Origin: Moniliophthora roreri
Taxonomy: Eukaryota; Basidiomycota; Agaricomycetes; Agaricales; Marasmiaceae
Reading direction: 5' to 3'
Assembly (NCBI GenBank): GCA_001466705.2
Contig: LATX02000183.1
Location: 620,001-684,000, forward strand
DNA length: 64,000 bases
The position numbers and the translations under genes are program-made. Positions 45,767-57,841 of the stretch are shown here, in pieces. Under the pieces are notes generated by a model. The model was not told the origin of the DNA, made no database searches, and saw only the letters and a program-made list of their open reading frames with translations. The first letter of the stretch is position 1. Every line of letters starts with the position of its first letter.

Positions 45767-47199
45767 ATTGTTGTAGTGTCTGTTACACTTTTCCCTCTGA
45801 TACCTATGCTTCCCCTTCCTCTTGGACTTAATACACCTTCCCAGTTCCCTTTTCCTCCTCTTACATATACTTCTCTTTCCATTGGACCTATACACCTTTC
45901 TAGCTCCCTCCTTCTCATGCTTGTAATAACAATGTCATCAGCATACACTGGTTGAGCTGGAGATTGTTTATATTTAACTGATGCTACCACTTACATACAG
46001 AACATTATGTAGATATTGGATGTACACATTTAAGCATGCATACCAGAGTCTTAGCTTCTCAGCTTGACCTGGCTTAATCTTACTTGTGTCAATTGATATT
46101 CAACCAATCTCACCTTCTAATCTCATTCTCAAACTTGACTTGTGTTGTGCACTCAAAGGCATTAGAGTGTGTTGAATTTGCTTACTTAGACAAAGCACAA
46201 GTAACATAACAGTGTCTGTTGGATGAACCTGGTTTGTGAATTCCATGTACAAAGTCTAAACTGAGCCTCAATAATCAGTATAGACAGATAGAGCATTTAG
46301 ATGATGTTGAGTATGTTTTAGCATCTGCAGAGCCTGAGACAAGATGTTCAGAGATGAAAATGATCAAAATGGGTGTACAAGTCACTCAGCCAACTGTGAT
46401 TTTTGCAGCAACAAACTTGCTGAGCATCTGGTGTTTCACTGGCATCTATTGGGACATTGGGTGCTTAAAATCTGAATGGTTGATTATAGAAGAAACCAAG
46501 GAGACCATGTCAACCATATGTGCCTTTTAGTTGGGTTCTGAGGCAACTTTGACACCTAATCACACAGAATGGTGGGTGAGATGCTGAAAGCAACATTGTT
46601 TGTTATTTTTGTGGGTTCAGTTGCTGTAGTAACCTGTTCTCAGTGGTCAAGAAACAAGTTTGGAGTCTTTGGACAGGTTAATCAGCAGATAGTAATTACT
46701 TAGAGCATAGTCAAGTCTTTGCTGAAGACATATCTGTTGAAGTGGACAATCATGAGCTGGCTGCATGTTTCTAGTTGAGAGAGGGGTTCAAGTACTGGCA
46801 GAGGAGGAATGTAAGAGCAATGGTTTGTTTAGCTATCTAAAAATGAAAGCCCTAGTACCTATGTGTCTTTGCAACTATGGTTCTATGTATGCATCAACCT
46901 TTCTGCTCAAGCCTCTATACCGTCCAAGGTCAACCTATTCCAAGACGTAACGTCTAAAAACAGTCATACGGTCAGCCAATCCCCAGAACAACATGAATCA
47001 TAGCTATAGTTACTCTGTTTAATAAATCTTCCAAACAAGTCTGCTTGCAAGACCAATAAGAACAAGAGTAAAAATGTCTAAACTCAGAACAAATTGAGGC
47101 ATTGATCTGAGATTCTATATTAGAAATAATGACTATCATTAGCAAATCAAACACTTAATAATCATGGCAGAAAATAACTGTTTATCCACTAGTACCCGT
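45767..47199. other. AT-rich, CpG-free stretch, no gene recognised
   Basis: I find no CG dinucleotide from 46,021 to 46,920. Stops are frequent in all frames; the longest frames are about 60-80 codons. No domain, RNA or repeat unit recognised. Confidence 0.6.
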
Positions 47200-47456
47200 T
47201 TTATGTAATAATGGGTAAAACCGGAACTATTTGGCAGAAAACAGACCCTGCCTAGTGATCATGGGAGATCATGGGCAGAGTGGGTGATCATCCATTTTGC
47301 CCATGATTGCCCATTTTCATAAGAGTCGGCTGGACAGAGAAAATATATACTGCCACCTGGCAGAATCAAACCAGTGACACCAGCATTGCTTTGTAAGCAC
47401 TTTGTAAGCCACTGCAGGGGCTCAGGCCACAACATAACCACTGTGCCAAAGTGCCA
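47200..47456 (-). mobile_element. tRNA-derived SINE-like sequence
   Basis: Read on the minus strand it has a Pol III A box TGGCACAGTGG (47,438-47,448, exact to TRGYNNARNGG) and, about 75 nt on, a B box GGTTTGATTCT (47,362-47,372; consensus GGTTCGANTCC). The spacing suits a tRNA body, but no full cloverleaf forms, so it is a tRNA pseudogene or SINE head. The following minus-strand sequence is non-coding with repeated ATGGGCA / GATCATGGG words. Borders approximate. Confidence 0.5.
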
Positions 47457-50400
47457 TATAACATTTTAGTGTACACAGTACAATATATCCCCTTGCCTCC
47501 ACAGCTAATTTAGGGAAAACCTGCATTTCTCCGGCCTTGGCTAGTGTTTTTATCAGTCAGAACATTAACTAATAAGTCCTCTCTACCATATAGACCCCTC
47601 TCTCTGTGTTTTAGAGGGCAGAAAAAAATTGAGTCTTATGATCATCTATTTTCTTCCATTTTCACCTATAATTAGTGACTGAAATCATTTCTGCCCATTT
47701 TCTCCCATTTTCTTCCATAATCATTAACCAAAATCATTTTCCCTCATTTTCTGCTATGCTCACCTATGATCATTGACTGAAATCATTTTTGTCTATTATT
47801 GTACATGATATAAACCAAAATAGATTATCATCCATGCTCATTAGCTGCACAATTTGCTGATGATTTTCATTCTTGAATCATAAAGAGTTGGAAGTCATTG
47901 TATATGGAAAATGGATTGTACATTCAGAGGTAGGTGAAGAACTTTTCTGAACTATTATAATCAGAGTAGAACAGAGCTATTTCAGCACCTGCCAGTCTTG
48001 TGATTCTTTATTCTCTGATAACAGGATTCTCAGTTTATGGTTTCTTGTAAATTGTTGGGTGCACCTTAAAAATATGCAACCTGGTACAAACAACTGTATT
48101 GGTACACAGAAAGGCATCCTGAGGAGGAAGTAGGTGAGAGGTGCAAGAATATAGTTAAAATAAGCATAGGGCAGAAATGTGGTGCTCTCTTAGAGAACTC
48201 AGAGAGCTCTTTAAATAAAAGCAAAGCTCTGCTTTAATACTACTGCCACTTCTATTTGCAAAGATTCAAAAATTCCAGTTAGATGCCAAGGCTGCACAAT
48301 ACAGCACAAAGGCATGTGATGGGCTATATAGAGTGTATTCTGTCGAAGAAGTAGAATGAGGCTAGAACAAAGTCCTAGTGCAGCATACTAGCATAGTGGT
48401 ATAATGTGTCTTCAACCCACATTGCCATTATAGAGTATTGGCCCTACAAGACTTGTTGAACACTTGGGAGATGTAAGTAAGTAAGTTTATTCACCTTCAA
48501 GTGCCCAAGGCTTCTTATTGGTGTAAAGTGTCTCTTAGAAAAGTGTTAAAATGCACTCAAGATGTTACTCTTATCTCTTATAATGCAAGTTTATTATCAG
48601 ATGTCTATCTCTCTGGAGTCACTAAGGACCAATCTCCAGGGCTTGCAGTGAGGAAGTAAAACTAGAATAGTACACAAAGTTATACACCAAACAAACTCTT
48701 CATGTATTCACAATTGGAGGAGGCAGAGTTACTTGGGTATATACAAATATCTAGCTGTCCTTATATACTGTCCAAGAAATATATCTATAGGAAAATATAA
48801 ATAATATCTGATAATTCAAGAAAATAGTAAATAAGTGACTGAGATGCTAAAAGAGAGAATATTTGGATGTCATGGAGTCTGGCCACTAGGGTATCTGACC
48901 ATATCTGGGTGGGTATCTGCTTTCCAGGTGTTCTGGACTCTACAAATTGGATTTTCTCTTTTCTATGTCAGGCATCTAGAAATGGATGAGTGCATCTGTC
49001 CCATATTCTTACAGCATTCCTCTCTCCAGCATCTGCACACTTGCAGATTTCCAGATGTCCAAGTTTCCAAGGTCAGAACACACTGTTACAGTTTCTATCT
49101 TCTTTAACAATGTATTCTCAGTCTTATCTAGGAGTTTACATGTCTTAGATATCAATTGTCTGTCTTATTGTATCTGTATGCAAGTAGCTACATTTGTTCT
49201 GAGGTGTTTCTACTCTTTCCAAAGCTATGTTACTCTTTGTTAAGTAATTTCATCTGTTGTTAATGATTATTCTCTGATTGTTCCTTTCTAGGTCATCTCT
49301 CTGTTCAATGTCTTCTCTAAGTACCTCCATACTGTTTTACTGCATATTGCACTTTGCAGATGTCATAGAAAGGTAAAATAAAACAAAAAATCCCATTGAT
49401 AGCACTTTTAAAAGCTTGGTTAACTAGCCAACACATTTATATGGTCATAGTTAGGTTCCCTACAGGTCTCAGGAGTGATTCACTTTGGATCTGATACATA
49501 GACAAGTAAGCAAGTACAGCTTAGACACCTCTGTATAGCATATCATATAGCTCTTTGTACTTTTCAATATTCTGTAGCTTCTCTAAGGCAATGACTAGCA
49601 GACTGGGCTCACTCTAGTCCTTATTACCCATTATCTTGTGTCATATTAAAGTATTTCAATTCAAAAGTAGTCAACTAGTTGGTTTTTGGTTATTGCTGTT
49701 TCAAGAATAGCTGGCACAAGTCCCATAGTGCATCTGTATTGCATATTTTCTGCCAAATCTTTGGAACACAATAACTCACTCAGATCTCAACTGTTTAACC
49801 CAATTCTAGGCTTATTAGAACATGATTCATGAGGAGAAGGGAGCCCCATATAGGCCCACTCTTACACTGTTAAGTCTGGGTTGAGTATATAACAAATATG
49901 GTCAGCTCTTGAGACATTGCTTTTGATATATGCTAACTCAACTTTTAGAATATACTACTAATGCTGTTGCAGAAAGGAACATTTAATACTTTTAGTAATG
50001 TTTTGAATTTGTACCTGACTGCACCCACAGGGTGCAGGCTTAATATTCCAAGTTGCTGTACAGAATCCACTCACCATGCAAATAATACCCTGTTAGGGTG
50101 TGTGGGAATGCTGACTCATCTAAACTATTCTTTTGAGAGTGCCTACAATTATCGGAATAGCTGTAATAGTGGGTGGCCTTCTGATGTGAGAACTGTTTAT
50201 ATCTGTTGCTATAATGCACATATTATAGCATCAGACCTAAGGTTTTACTCAGGCACTGAAGGTGAGGTTACCTTAGCCTCTGGTATGATGAGAACAACTT
50301 GGGAAATCAAGTGTGCACCCTCTGAGTGCACCCTGGTACAAATTTGACCCTCTCATGCTATTTCTACAACTATCCCTCAATAAAGTACACAACCTCCTCT

Positions 50401-50800
50401 TCTAAGGCACCAACAGCAACACTCTTGATACTTCAGTCATGGCTTATGCCCCATCAGCCAGCTTATACCCAAAACCTGCAATTACTTAACTCTTATAGCC
50501 TCACTTGTCACATCCATACTATGCTCTGCACCAAGCTCCAGCAAAACTGGAGTGCAGTTAGTAAGCCATTCCATGTATGCTTGGCTACTCTCTTCTGCTC
50601 CAGCTTCCATTCATATAACCTTCAGCACCCCCTCTGAGCACTTATCCAATTGTGCCATTTGCTCTTCTGCAAACTCAGAGTTCCACAGCCCCAGTAAGGA
50701 CCTTGCCAGGATCCCCATGTTTACCCTAAACCTTGTGCTCAGAAGAGGATTATTTGGGGCCCTCAATTGCATCAGAATTGGCTGAACCTAAACATTATAC
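47457..50800. other. AT-rich, CpG-poor DNA, no gene supported
   Basis: 3.3 kb. Includes short near-repeats around 47,640-47,780 (variants of CATTTTCTCCCATTTTC). A plus-strand A-box-like word TAGCATAGTGG is at about 48,393 without a convincing B box. The 128-codon plus-strand frame at 49,961-50,347 has many Cys but matches nothing I know. Confidence 0.5.
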
Positions 50801-51449
50801 ACTGGGTGCAGCAAAGTGTAAAACATGTGAATTATGTTGATCTTTATGTTGAATATTCTGTAATTTTTTGTAGAGTAATGCATATGGTTTATGTTAATCT
50901 TTTTGTAGTTTTATATTGATAAGTTCACTACAATTTTAATAGTGTAGTGCATATGCTTTATGCTAATATTATGTTGAGCTGTACTTTTAATTAATGCTAT
51001 ACTTTAGCTTTATGACTCTAACCATAAAACTTGTGTAATACTTCTGTGACTTATGCTGAATTTACACTAAAAAGAGAGCTTAGCATAAGTATAGAATGTG
51101 ATACAAGGTAAAGTGTCTGTCTTATGCTAAATAAAAATCACAGAATCTCTTTGCTTTCAGTAGAAATAATTTCAGTATAATGCTTGAACATTACACTGAA
51201 TTCATGCTATTGAAATCTTAAGTTCAATACTAGACTTATTGTAAAGGATAGTATTAAGTACCAATGAGAATCAGAATAATAGATATACATTACCTTGACT
51301 ATTGCTGACCTATTTCAGTTGATTTGTATGGTTATAGCTCTGTTGCATCTTACACAAATCTATTTGTATAACCTGGCCACAGGTCACACTCAATACAAGT
51401 TGACCTGAAATAGGTTAGACTGGCTGCTTATGCAAGTTGCAAACTCTAT
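50801..51449 (+). repeat. LTR-like dispersed repeat, copy R1
   Basis: About 650 bp beginning CACTGGGTGCAGCAAAG-type sequence and ending GCAAGTTGCAAACTCT. Near-identical direct copy at 52,552-53,213 (R2) and a shortened inverted copy at 54,886-55,338 (R3). Non-coding and AT-rich. R1 and R2 flank a gypsy pol fragment, but R2 begins inside its coding frame, so they need not be its own LTRs. A single N follows shortly after the right end (51,467). Confidence 0.75.
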
Positions 51450-51466
51450 TCCCACACAGCCAAAAT

Positions 51467-51467
51467 N
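51467..51467. other. Assembly gap (single N)
   Basis: One undetermined base just after repeat R1, at the border to the gypsy pol fragment. The order of sequences across it may be an assembly join. Confidence 0.8.
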
Positions 51468-52551
51468 AACAGTAGAGACCTGGAGGAACCCATTGCTAAG
51501 GCTGCTGCAGAGTTGTGCAAGGACCCCACCCATAGGAGTGTATGGAGTGCAGAGTGGAATCAAGAGAATGGTTTGCTTGTGTTCAGAGGCAAGATCTATG
51601 TCCCCAAAGACAAGGATCTTCATTGTTGTATTATGGAGCAACACCATGATTCCTGTGTAGCAGGACATTCTGGAAGGTTCAAGACACTGGAACTTGTCTC
51701 TTGTAATTACCAGTGGCCACAGATGAGCAGATACATTGGCCAGTATACCAGGACATGCCAACCATGCATTAGAGCCAAGATCCAGTGTCACAAACCTATA
51801 GGTGAACTGCATCCTACTCCTACTGCCCCAGAGTGCTGGCAGTGTCTGTTGACTTTATAGTTGAGTTGCTGGAAGCTCATGGGTTTGATGCTATCATGAA
51901 TGTTGTGGATACTACTGGAAAGCATGCGCATTTTCTGCCAACTCACACTACTATCAATGCAGAAGGTGCTGCAGGGCTGTATCTCAAAGAAGTGTGGAAG
52001 TACCATGGACTCCCTGTGAACATGATTTCAGACAGAGGCACACAGTTTGTAGCTGAATTCACTAGGGAACTCTACCAGCTTCTTGGGATCAAGTTAGCTG
52101 CATCCACAGCATATCACTCTTAGACTGATGGCCAAACTGAATGGGTTAACCAGGAGTTAGAGGAATACCTATGCCTATTTGTCTTACATTGTCAAGATAA
52201 CTGGGATGAACTTCTACTATTGGCAGAATTTTCCTACAATAATCACATCCACTCCTCTACTCAACAAACTCCATTCATACTGGATACCCAATCAACCACC
52301 ATCTGAGGCTGAAAGTGTCAACCAGTTCAAACAACAAATGCAGGCTGGATTGGAAGAAGCTAAGGCAGCTCTGGACAAAGCTGAGCAGGAATACACCCAA
52401 TACTACAACAGATGTTGTGTCCCTGCACCAGAGTTCAAGCCAGAAGACAAGGTATGGCTAGATGCCTCTGACATCCAGACAGATCAACCCTCCAAGAAGC
52501 TTGCAGACCGCAACCTTGGTCTATTTGTTGTTGAACATTGTGTTGGATTTG
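51468..52551 (+). pseudogene. Ty3/gypsy pol relic (integrase part)
   Basis: Plus-strand integrase of an LTR retrotransposon, broken. An integrase zinc-binding region is visible (HHDSCVAGHSGRFKTLEL ... CQPCIRAK, HHCC type), then the catalytic core [24 protein letters not shown] and, after a stop, [16 protein letters not shown] with the last acidic residue, then a C-terminal part PEFKPEDKVWLDASD...KLADRNLGLFVVEHCVG. Breaks: a frame change near 51,838, an in-frame TAG near 52,121 where the family has CAG, another frame change after about 52,180, and truncation by repeat R2. RT and RNase H are absent. Confidence 0.85.
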
Positions 52552-53213
52552 CACTGGGTGCAGCAAAGTGTAAAACATGTGAATTATGTTGATCTTTATG
52601 TTGAATATTCTGTAATTTTTTGTAGAGTAATGCATATGTTTTATGTTAATCTTTTTGTAGTTCTATATTGATAAGTTCACTACAATTTTAATAGCATAGT
52701 GCATATGCTTTATGCTAAACTTATGCTAATATTATGTTGAGCTGTACTTTGGATTAATGCTATACTTTAGCTTCATGACTCTAACCATAAAACTTGTGTA
52801 ATACTTCTGTGACTTATGCTGAATTTACACTAAAAAGAGGGCTTAGCATAAGTATAGAATTTGATACAAGGTAAAGTGTCTGTCTTATTCTAAATAAAAA
52901 TCACAGAATCTCTTCGCTTTCAGTAGAAATAATTTCAGTATAATGCTTGAACATTACACTGAATTCATGCTATTGAAATCTTAAGTTCAATACTAGACTT
53001 ATTGTAAAGGATAGTATTAAGTACCAATGAGAATCAGAATAATAGATATACATTACCTTGACTATTGCTGACCTATTTCAGTTGATTTGTATGGTTATAG
53101 CTCTGTTGCATCTTACACAAATCTATTTGTATAACCTGGCCACAGGTCACACTCAATACAAGTTGACCTGAAATAGGTCAGACTGGCTGCTTATGCAAGT
53201 TGCAAACTCTGTT
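52552..53213 (+). repeat. LTR-like dispersed repeat, copy R2
   Basis: Direct near-identical copy of R1 with a small extra segment (AAACTTATGCT) near 52,720. It starts inside the integrase C-terminal frame, so it was inserted there or joined there. Followed at once by an N (53,214) and the minisatellite. Confidence 0.75.
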
Positions 53214-53214
53214 N
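53214..53214. other. Assembly gap (single N)
   Basis: One undetermined base exactly between repeat R2 and the minisatellite. Confidence 0.8.
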
Positions 53215-54885
53215 GGTATTCTTTGTAAATGAATCCATATTCTTCATAAATGAAGCTTTACCTTCTGAGAATGAATCTGTGTCCTTTGTGGGTGGATCCA
53301 TACCTTATGGATTTATTTCCAACTATAAGGATACAAATCCATTCTCAAAGAGCACAAAGTTTACAGATCCATTCTGAGGAGGTATAGATTTATTTTCAAG
53401 AAGTACAGACTTATCCATAAAGAATATAGATTCATTCCCAGAAGGTACCATTCTCAAAGGGCATAAAGGTTACAGATCCATTCCCAAAAGGTACAGACTT
53501 ATTTTTAAAGAATACAGATCTATTTTCAAAGGATACAGATTTATTCTCAAGAGGTGTAGACTTATGGATCCATCCATGAAGGATACAAATTCATTCCTAA
53601 AAGGTATAGACTCATCTATAAAGGATATATCTATTCTCAAAGGATACAGATGCATTCTCAAGAGGTAAAGACTCATTCTTAAAGAATACAGATCTATTTT
53701 CAAAAGATACAGACCCATTCAGAAAGGATACAGATTTATTCTCAAGAGATAGAGACTTATGGATTCATTTATAAAGATACACATTTATTTTTAAAGAATA
53801 TGGATTCATCTATAAAGAATACAGATTCATTCCCAAAAGGTACAGACTCATCTATGAAGGATATATCTATTCTCAAAAGGTACAGACTCATTCTTAAAGA
53901 ATACAGATCCACTCTCAAAGGATACAGATTCATCCATGAAAGATACAGATCCATTGTCAAGGGGTACAGATTCATCTATGAAAGATACAGATTTATTCTC
54001 AAGAGGTACAGACTTATCTATGAAGGATACAGATTCATTAAGAATACAGATCTATTCTGATATAGATTCATCTATGTCCTTTATAAATGTATCCATACCT
54101 CTTGAGAATAAATCTGTATTCTTTATAGATGAGTCTGTACCTCTTGAGAATAGATCTGTATTCTTTAAAAATTAGTCTGTACCTCTCAAGAATGCATCTG
54201 TATCCTTTGAGAATGGATGTATCCTTTATGGATGAGTCTGTATTCTTCATGAATGAATTCATAAGTCTGTACCTTTTGAGAATAAATCTGTACTCCTTGA
54301 GAATGAGTCTGTATCCTTTGAGAATGGATCTGTATTCTTTCTGAGTGAGTCTGTATCCTTTAAGAATGGATCTTTACCTCTTGAGAACACATCTGTATCC
54401 TTTGAGAATAGATATATCCTTTATGGATGAGTCTGAACCTTTTAGGAATGAATCTGTATCCTTCATAGATGAATCCATAAGCATGTACCTCTTGAGAATA
54501 AATCTGTATCTTTCATAAATGAATCCAGTACCCTTGAGAATGAATCTGTATCCTTTGAGAATAGATCTGTACCCTTTATGAATGAGTCTGTATCCTTTGA
54601 AAATAGAGGTGTATTCTTTAAGAATAGGTTTGTACTTCTTGGGAATGTATCTGTATCCTTTAAGAATAGATATATCCTTCATGGATGAGTCTGTACCTTT
54701 TAGGAATGAATCTGTATTCTTTATAGGTGAATCCATATTCTTTGAAAATAAGACCATATCCTTTATGAATGAATCCATAAGTCTATACCTCTTGAGAGTA
54801 AACCTGTATCTTTTGTAGATGAATCTGTACCCCTTGAGAATAAATCTGTGTCCTTCATGAATGAGTCTGTACCTCTTGGGAACTT
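53215..54885. repeat. 21-bp minisatellite with internal strand switches
   Basis: Imperfect 21-bp units, consensus near GGATACAGATTCATTCTCAA plus one purine. Unit orientation is reversed at 53,215-about 53,320, forward at about 53,325-54,060, and reversed again at about 54,065-54,885, so the array can fold on itself. Because 21 is divisible by 3, many long open frames appear on both strands (heptad-like GYRFILK), which I do not regard as genes. It is flanked by R2 on the left and the inverted R3 on the right. Confidence 0.9.
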
Positions 54886-55338
54886 ACTATCCTTTACAAT
54901 AAGTCTAGTGTTGAACTTAAGATTTCAATAGCATGAATTCAGTGTAATGTTCAAGCATTATACTGAAATTATTTCTACTGAAAGCAAAGAGATTCTGTGA
55001 TTTTTATTTAGCATAAGACAGACACTTTACCTTGTATCACATTCTATACTTATGCTAAGCTCTCTTTTTAGTGTAAATTCAGCATAAGTCACAGAAGTAT
55101 TACACAAGTTTTATGGTTAGAGTCATAAAGCTAAAGTATAGCATTAATTAAAAGTACAGCTCAACATAATATTAGCATAAAGCATATGCACTACACTATT
55201 AAAATTGTAGTGAACTTATCAATATAAAACTACAAAAAGATTAACATAAACCATATGCATTACTCTACAAAAAATTACAGAATATTCAATATAAAGATCA
55301 ACATAATTCACATGTTTTATACTTTGCTGCACCCAGTG
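54886..55338 (-). repeat. LTR-like dispersed repeat, copy R3 (inverted, truncated)
   Basis: Reverse complement of the first about 455 bp of R1, ending with CTTTGCTGCACCCAGTG at 55,322-55,338. It stops at ACTATCCTTTACAAT, where the minisatellite begins. It follows R1, not R2, at the segment where those two differ. Confidence 0.75.
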
Positions 55339-57841
55339 ATAGTCAGCACCTTGTTTGACATCAACTCAACATATTACCACCAAATCTCAAACCCTGCAGA
55401 GTTTCACCAAAGTGTCATTCCCAGTAGCAGTCCTCTCCATCAGTAACCCATTTCCACCCTAAGGGAAAGCATCCACTACTCTGTTGAATAACTTCTGATT
55501 TGCTGTCAAGGCAATGATATTGATGATTTCAATACTAGGCATTATAAAAACATTTGGATTCAACTCTGCCTCCTCTTTCTCCCTGTTTATAACAGCATGC
55601 TCTCCCTTATTGGAAATTTATGAAACATACTCCACTTATTAGACTCTGCTTTGAGAAGTAGCTGCTACTTGCCCTGCCAGTGCACTGATCACAATCCGAT
55701 CCATAAGAATGAACCCTCAAGCTCAGAGGAGTGCAATCAATGCCACCCAAATCTCTCACACCCTTCCTGTTGATTGATCAGAATAATCCCCCAAGGTGAA
55801 AGCAGCATGAAACATGTGAGTACTATCTTGCCTACTGATTGTCATCTAATAAGGGGTCCTGCTCAGAGGCCCAAACATCTCACACCCTCTCAACTCCCAT
55901 TTGAAATATGGTCACTGATCTGGATGTAATGCCTCCAAGATGCTGGCAAATAATAGGATTCTGTACTCCTCCAACTCCAGCATGTCTCCCTCATATGGCA
56001 TGCTGCCATTCACAAGAATGCCACTCTATGGTCTGAGCTTGTGGTGCATGACCCAGATTGCAAACATGACATAGCCTGGCTGCAATCATACATCCAACAA
56101 TCTCTAGAACTCTCTTTCACCTTCTGCCTCCAAGTTTACCAATCCCAATCTGTTGTTGCCCACTACACACACAGAGTCTATCAAAGCCTTCAAGCCATAT
56201 CACACTGATGAAAGTCTGCATGATTTGAACTAAATGGTGGTAATTCAACATTCTGGATCTCTCTGGGCTGTGTTGCCATCCAACCATCTTGGAGTTCTTT
56301 CTACTAGAGGTTTTAGGCAAAGTAGAAACCCAGAAGGTAGAAGAGATGTTTATATCTCTTAACACATGCCCTCAGTTAAAGTGAGTCAGTTTCCATGAGG
56401 ACATCTACCAATCCAGAAGCTCAAACTCCACCATAAGTTCATTTAATGTCATACTCACCTCTAGTGCCTTCCACCTAGCCAACAAAATTGTAGACCTCTC
56501 CATATTCTGTGCTATCATCCCTCCCCTCATCCAATTTCTCAATTCTTGCACCACACTTCAACACCTTCACATCAACAAGGCATTGTCATCCCTATACCCC
56601 AAACAATCACTGCAGATAATATATATTGCAACACTCCAATCTCTTCATCTTCAAGGTTGTCACAAAGGCACCACTATACTCCTCTCCCTCCTCTATGTAC
56701 TTACACAACCAGTTCACCACTGCTGCTTCCAGCTTTTGTTACATAGCAGAGGAAGAGCAGGGACTGAAAAATGAGGGCAACTTGGAGTTGGTTGTAGTGA
56801 GGATGATAAGCAAGCTGGAGTTGGATGAGAGTTCAGAGAGATATTATCAAGTTCTCAGTGTCCTGGTGCTACTAACTGAACAGCTCAGCCTCCCAGAGTT
56901 ATCATTTCTGGCTGTTAACAGGCTACAGGTTTCCATCTGTTTCACCTCAAACCTTCTGCATCCTTTCCAACATTCCACACTCCAATCATCTCATTCCTTC
57001 TTTCTTCAACTGCTTTTCATATCTGTGAATGTACAACTTGTTGGGCTGCTTCATTATCCCTGTGCTGCAATCTGGTAATGTTGCCACATCATAAGCAGTT
57101 GGGAAAGAAATCAAACATACACTGACTGAGAACAAGGGTTATAGTAGCAGATGTTAGAGGCAGAAGAGGCAAAAAGGCAAATAAAGGAGATTGGCAAGCT
57201 GTTGGAGCTCTCAGTCAGAAGAATCCCCATGGCACTGTTGCCATTGTCATCGCAACCTGAAGTTAGAAGACACATCATGTCACATTACCTCCTGCTCTTG
57301 GGCCTTTGCCATCTCTACATACCCTATGGCTCCAATTGGTGACATGGCTGTGGTCCAGTGCTGGCTGACCAAGCTTTAGACAGTGAATTTGGGTATCTTG
57401 GCTGTGGAGCTCCATCTCTACACACAACTTTTGAAGGAGATGCAGCTGTCCAGTTTTCTCTTCATGCATCATATCTAGTATTGAGAGGTGAGTCACAGTA
57501 CATTCTACACTATTCTTGGCAGTCAGCATACAATACTTACTCTCCTCATTTAGTCATCCATCCTCTCTACCCATTCTGTCTCACTGTCTCACGTTTCTTC
57601 ATGCAATTGACTCTTGCTCCACCATGAGCTTCCTTTTATATCTTCAAACAGATTCTGGCAAACACATCTGTGCCTTTCACCTTAGTGCAGAGCTGGGGGT
57701 GTTTCAGAGGTGAAAGAATACAAGCAGCACCTCCATCTACCAACAATACATCATCTCCAATTCATATTCTCTTGCTCTTTCCTCATCTTTGCTACCACTG
57801 CATTGGGTCAGGCTTTTTGTCCTGGGATTGACTGCTCCTCA
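55339..57841. other. CpG-poor DNA, no gene supported
   Basis: 2.5 kb of short, stop-broken frames. Fragments such as plus-strand LELVVVRMISKLELDESSERY (about 56,780) and minus-strand pieces near 56,117-56,365 look protein-like but do not extend or splice. Probably decayed transposon sequence. Confidence 0.45.

Noticed and set aside
48380..48470. Second tRNA-like sequence (A box TAGCATAGTGG)
   Set aside because: No convincing B box or acceptor stem pairing.
49961..50347. 128-codon Cys-rich plus-strand frame next to repeat R1
   Set aside because: No recognisable domain, lies in stop-rich CpG-poor DNA, no related copy seen.
53470..54818. Several 60-134-codon frames with heptad-like repeats on both strands
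   Set aside because: They are produced by the 21-bp period of the minisatellite and appear in several phases and both strands.
53215..54885. CRISPR-like array
   Set aside because: Units are contiguous 21-bp tandem repeats without unique spacers, in a eukaryotic genome.
55460..56365. Possible DDE-type transposase remnant on the minus strand
   Set aside because: Suggestive short pieces only; too many stops and frame changes to name a family.
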